Shown: positions 12,543 through 15,503 of the stretch, one piece after another
Numbering within the stretch: the first letter of the stretch is position 1
Layout of the letters: each line of letters begins with the position of its first letter
NCBI GenBank assembly: GCA_047621945.1
Contig: JBLHMK010000056.1
Coordinates: forward strand, 1 to 15,503
DNA from: JAFMKE01 sp047621945
Lineage (GTDB): Bacteria > Bacteroidota > Bacteroidia > Chitinophagales > UBA8649
Length of the DNA stretch: 15,503 nucleotides
Direction: 5' to 3'
Translations under genes and position numbers: made by a program
The notes under the pieces: generated by a model
Told to the model about the DNA's origin: nothing
Databases searched by the model: none
The model's input: the letters and a program-made list of their open reading frames with translations, nothing else

Positions 12543-15503
12543 ACAAGTAATCACACATACTATAGCTATAAGTACGGGACAATCAGTCCAGAGAAATTGC
12601 TACAACTAGCTCAACAAAATGACTATGAACAAATTACTCTTACCGATATAAATAGTACTTCGGCTACTCTTGATTTTGTAAGATTATCTACCAAGTATAA
12701 CATCAAGCCAATAGTTGGTATAGACTATAGAAATGGTGCTGAGCAGAAGTATATCGGGATAGCCAAGAACAATGAAGGCTATACGCAACTCAACACCCAT
12801 CTATCTCTACACTTGCACGTAAACGAACCTTTTTTGAAGGACGCTCCAGACCTAGATCAATGCTATATTATCTATCCGTATTCCAAAGCTAAACGCAAAC
12901 TCAAAGACAATGAATTTATAGGAGTAAGGATTTCTGAATTGACTCGCCTTCCCTTTTCAGTATGGAAAAACTCTAATCAATTAGTTATATTACAACCCAA
13001 TACCTTTTCGAGTAAAAAAGAGTTCAATGCACACAGGCTACTTAGGGCAATTGACAACAATATGCTCCTCAGTCAACTGCCTAAATCGGAAGAAGCAAAT
13101 CCCGATGAAATAATGTGTTCCAGGGCTGAATTAATGGAGCAATATCGAGAACACCCGCAGATTATCAAAAACACTCTGATGATTCTAGATAATTGTTCGA
13201 TTCAATTTGATTTTACAAGTTCTAAAAACAAACAAAATTATGGTAAATCACCCGAAGAAGATTGGCAACTGATAGAATCCTTATGCGCAGAAGGGTTAAA
13301 ATTTCGGTATAAAAATCCTTCATCGGTAATTCTTCAAAGGTTAGAGAAAGAGATGAAAATGATTAAGCAACTTAATTTCGCGGCTTACTTTTTAATCAAT
13401 TGGGACTTGGTGAAATATGCTAGATCCAAAGATTTCTATTACGTAGGTAGAGGAAGTGGAGCCAATAGTATAGTGGCTTATTTATTACGAATTACCGATG
13501 TAGACCCTATAGAGCTGAACCTTTACTTTGAGCGATTTATAAATCCATCTAGAACATCTCCACCCGATTTTGACATTGACTTTTCATCCAAAGATCGAAA
13601 TCAGATTACACAATACATTTTTGACACACACTCTTATAAAAACACGGCACTAGTTGGCAATTACAATACATTTCAATACAAATCTGTACTGAGAGAACTT
13701 GGGAAAGTATTTGGTTTACCAGCCGAAGAAATTTCAAAAGTTCAAGCCTCAAAAAACGTAACCGAACTAGATGATATTGGTAAACTCATCATTAAATACA
13801 GTAAACACATACACGGGTTACCCAGTCATATTGGAGTGCATTCCAGCGGTATCGTCATCTCCGATTCTCCTATCTATAATTTTACTGCTACTAATATGCC
13901 TCCAAAGGGATTTCCAACTACACACTTTAGTATGCTAGAAGCCGAAGATGTGGGCCTTGCAAAATTTGACATTCTGGGACAACGTGGACTCGGAAAAATT
14001 AAAGATGCAGTACAGATTATAAAACAAAATAGAAATATAGAAGTAGATATTCACAATATTGAGAAACTAAAACAAGACAAAAGAATTAAAAAACTCATCA
14101 AAACAGGAGATGCACTAGGCTGCTTTTATGTAGAGTCACCTGCGATGAGAAATCTTCTAAAAAAACTAGAAGCTGATGATTACATTAGCTTGGTGGCAGC
14201 CAGTTCAATTATACGGCCCGGAGTTTCTCAAAGTGGAATGATGCGCGAATATATTCTAAGATATCAAGACCCCTCTAGAAGAGAAAAAGCAAGAACTGCC
14301 CTTCCCGAATTATACGAAATCCTAGATGACACTTATGGTATTATGGTCTATCAAGAAGATGTGATAAAAGTAGCTCATCAATTTGCAGGACTAACACTTA
14401 CAGAAGCAGATGTATTAAGAAGAGGAATGAGTGGAAAATATAGATCTAGGGATGAATTTACCGCTATTAAAGAGAGCTTCTTTAATAATTGCAAAGCAAA
14501 GAACTACTCAGAATCAGTAACAAATGAAATATGGAGGCAAATAGAAAGTTTTGCGGGTTACGCTTTCCCAAAAGGACATTCCGCTTCTTATGCTGTAGAG
14601 AGTTTTCAAGCACTTTATCTAAAGGCATATTTTCCAATTGAATATATGACTGCTACTATTAATAATGGAGGTGGTTTTTTCAGAAAGGAAACCTACATCC
14701 ACGAAGCAAAACTACACGGAGCGACTATTGAAGCGCCTTGTGTAAATACAAGTGATGCCAACGCAGTAGTCATAGGTGACATTATATGGTTAGGGTTAAA
14801 ATTCATAAACGGAATGGAATACACTACCATTAATAATATACTAAATGACCGGGAAAGAAATGGGCCTTTTCTCTCCTTTGAGAACTTTGTCGATCGGGTT
14901 AGTATTTCCCTTGATCAACTACGTATATTGGTTAGAATTGAAGCTTTTAAATTTACTTCGATTCCAAAAATCACACTACTATGGAAGGCTCAGTTACTTC
15001 TCGGAAATGACAAAAAGACCGAGCCTACTATTTCACTTTTTCAGAACGGAGCAGGAAGACGCACCTTCAAAATACCTGAACTAATACAAAACGATGTTGA
15101 ACTAGCTTATGATCAAATTGAATTACTAAACCTACCTCTCAACTGCACGCACTTTGAATTAGTAGAAGAACTACCCAACCTTACTTTAACCTCCAAAGAC
15201 TTACGAGCTTTATTGGGTAAAAAAGTAGATATTCTCGGGCACTTGATACACCGAAGAAAAACCAACACCAAGGGTAAACACCCAATGAGTTTTGGAACTT
15301 TTTTGGACTTGGAAGGACAATGGTTAGACACTGTTCAGTTTCCGAATGTAAATGCAAAATATCCTTTTCAAGGATACGGATGCTACGTGATAACAGGAGT
15401 AGTCAAAAGCGAAATGGGAGTGATAATGATAGAAACTCAAAAACTAGAAAAGCTCAAACCCCGAAGTATTGAAGAAGATAACCCTAGAATGACCAGTGGA
15501 ATT
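12540..15503 (+). CDS. dnaE: DNA polymerase III alpha subunit, short DnaE-type (3' end outside window)
   Basis: The frame is open for 988 codons to the window end. The ATG at 12540 is fixed by an in-frame TGA at 12528 and by the PHP domain beginning at residue ~5. The PHP domain (1-~200) is degenerate: canonical TDHG is TDIN at 35-38, losing a metal-binding His. The palm carries GRGSGANSIVAYLLR, then PPDFDIDFS with Asp345/Asp347, and Asp477 in KFDILGQRGL. ESPAMRNLLKKL, RPGVSQSGMMREYILR, YGIMVYQEDVIKVAHQFAG and GYAFPKGHSASYAVESFQAL follow. EPTISLFQ (828-835) may bind the clamp. The OB fold starts at ~890. It lacks room for the E. coli-type tau-binding end (1160 aa), and its end is probably close. 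Next to dinB and an S24 repressor it is more likely a DnaE2-like mutagenic partner than the replicative enzyme. Confidence 0.93.
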   Translation, partial: MTSNHTYYSYKYGTISPEKLLQLAQQNDYEQITLTDINSTSATLDFVRLSTKYNIKPIVGIDYRNGAEQKYIGIAKNNEGYTQLNTHLSLHLHVNEPFLKDAPDLDQCYIIYPYSKAKRKLKDNEFIGVRISELTRLPFSVWKNSNQLVILQPNTFSSKKEFNAHRLLRAIDNNMLLSQLPKSEEANPDEIMCSRAELMEQYREHPQIIKNTLMILDNCSIQFDFTSSKNKQNYGKSPEEDWQLIESLCAEGLKFRYKNPSSVILQRLEKEMKMIKQLNFAAYFLINWDLVKYARSKDFYYVGRGSGANSIVAYLLRITDVDPIELNLYFERFINPSRTSPPDFDIDFSSKDRNQITQYIFDTHSYKNTALVGNYNTFQYKSVLRELGKVFGLPAEEISKVQASKNVTELDDIGKLIIKYSKHIHGLPSHIGVHSSGIVISDSPIYNFTATNMPPKGFPTTHFSMLEAEDVGLAKFDILGQRGLGKIKDAVQIIKQNRNIEVDIHNIEKLKQDKRIKKLIKTGDALGCFYVESPAMRNLLKKLEADDYISLVAASSIIRPGVSQSGMMREYILRYQDPSRREKARTALPELYEILDDTYGIMVYQEDVIKVAHQFAGLTLTEADVLRRGMSGKYRSRDEFTAIKESFFNNCKAKNYSESVTNEIWRQIESFAGYAFPKGHSASYAVESFQALYLKAYFPIEYMTATINNGGGFFRKETYIHEAKLHGATIEAPCVNTSDANAVVIGDIIWLGLKFINGMEYTTINNILNDRERNGPFLSFENFVDRVSISLDQLRILVRIEAFKFTSIPKITLLWKAQLLLGNDKKTEPTISLFQNGAGRRTFKIPELIQNDVELAYDQIELLNLPLNCTHFELVEELPNLTLTSKDLRALLGKKVDILGHLIHRRKTNTKGKHPMSFGTFLDLEGQWLDTVQFPNVNAKYPFQGYGCYVITGVVKSEMGVIMIETQKLEKLKPRSIEEDNPRMTSGI

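Noticed and set aside
14845..15084. 79-codon plus-strand ORF near the window end
   Set aside because: It is out of frame with dnaE, whose conserved frame is continuous here. The minus-strand ORF at 15113-15331 is likewise a shadow.
12540..15503. Possible frameshift in dnaE
   Set aside because: I checked frame at the PHP start, PDFDIDFS, KFDILGQ, the late WKAQLLLG segment and the window end. All are in the 12540 frame with no stop.

Overview
The window reads as a chromosomal segment from a marine-type member of the Bacteroidota, most likely Flavobacteriia. Coding is AT-rich, no Shine-Dalgarno sequences are evident, and several short leaders carry the TAnnTTTG -7 element typical of this phylum. 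The families also fit: a mitochondrial-type aconitase, secreted PKD-like repeat adhesins, and an S24 repressor divergent from a Y-family polymerase.

Left part (1-2738, minus strand): a small secreted MORN-like protein is followed after 12 nt by a very large secreted adhesin. Its 3' end lies outside the window. Most of what is visible is a tandem array of ~74-residue (222-225 bp) Ig/PKD-like repeats.

Centre (3046-9534): aconitate hydratase with a strong terminator comes first. A plus-strand cluster of three membrane-protein genes follows: an unknown 4-TM protein, a LysE-family exporter and a DUF1761-like protein. The DUF1761 reading frame is broken near its start by an apparent 1-nt deletion. 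Converging on it are two overlapping minus-strand genes, a YdjM-type membrane metal-dependent hydrolase and a FemAB/GNAT-like acyltransferase.

Right part (9651-15503): a damage-tolerance cassette. A LexA/CI-like XRE-S24 self-cleaving repressor is divergent from dinB (Y-family polymerase). Downstream on the same strand is a ~1000-residue DnaE-type alpha subunit that runs off the end of the window. Between the promoters are a dyad and a palindrome that are good operator candidates.

The most unusual feature is between dinB and dnaE. That space holds a small four-helix-bundle (S23/IVP-like) gene embedded in arrays of short TTAGG-led units, each enclosing a mini-hairpin with a ~3-nt loop. Two arrays of the same unit order and spacing flank the four-helix-bundle gene in direct orientation. 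A third, inverted array with exact 24-nt period runs into dnaE. The palindromes contain the stop codons of dinB and of the four-helix-bundle gene, and the last inverted unit supplies the dnaE start codon. This is the best candidate here for an undescribed element.
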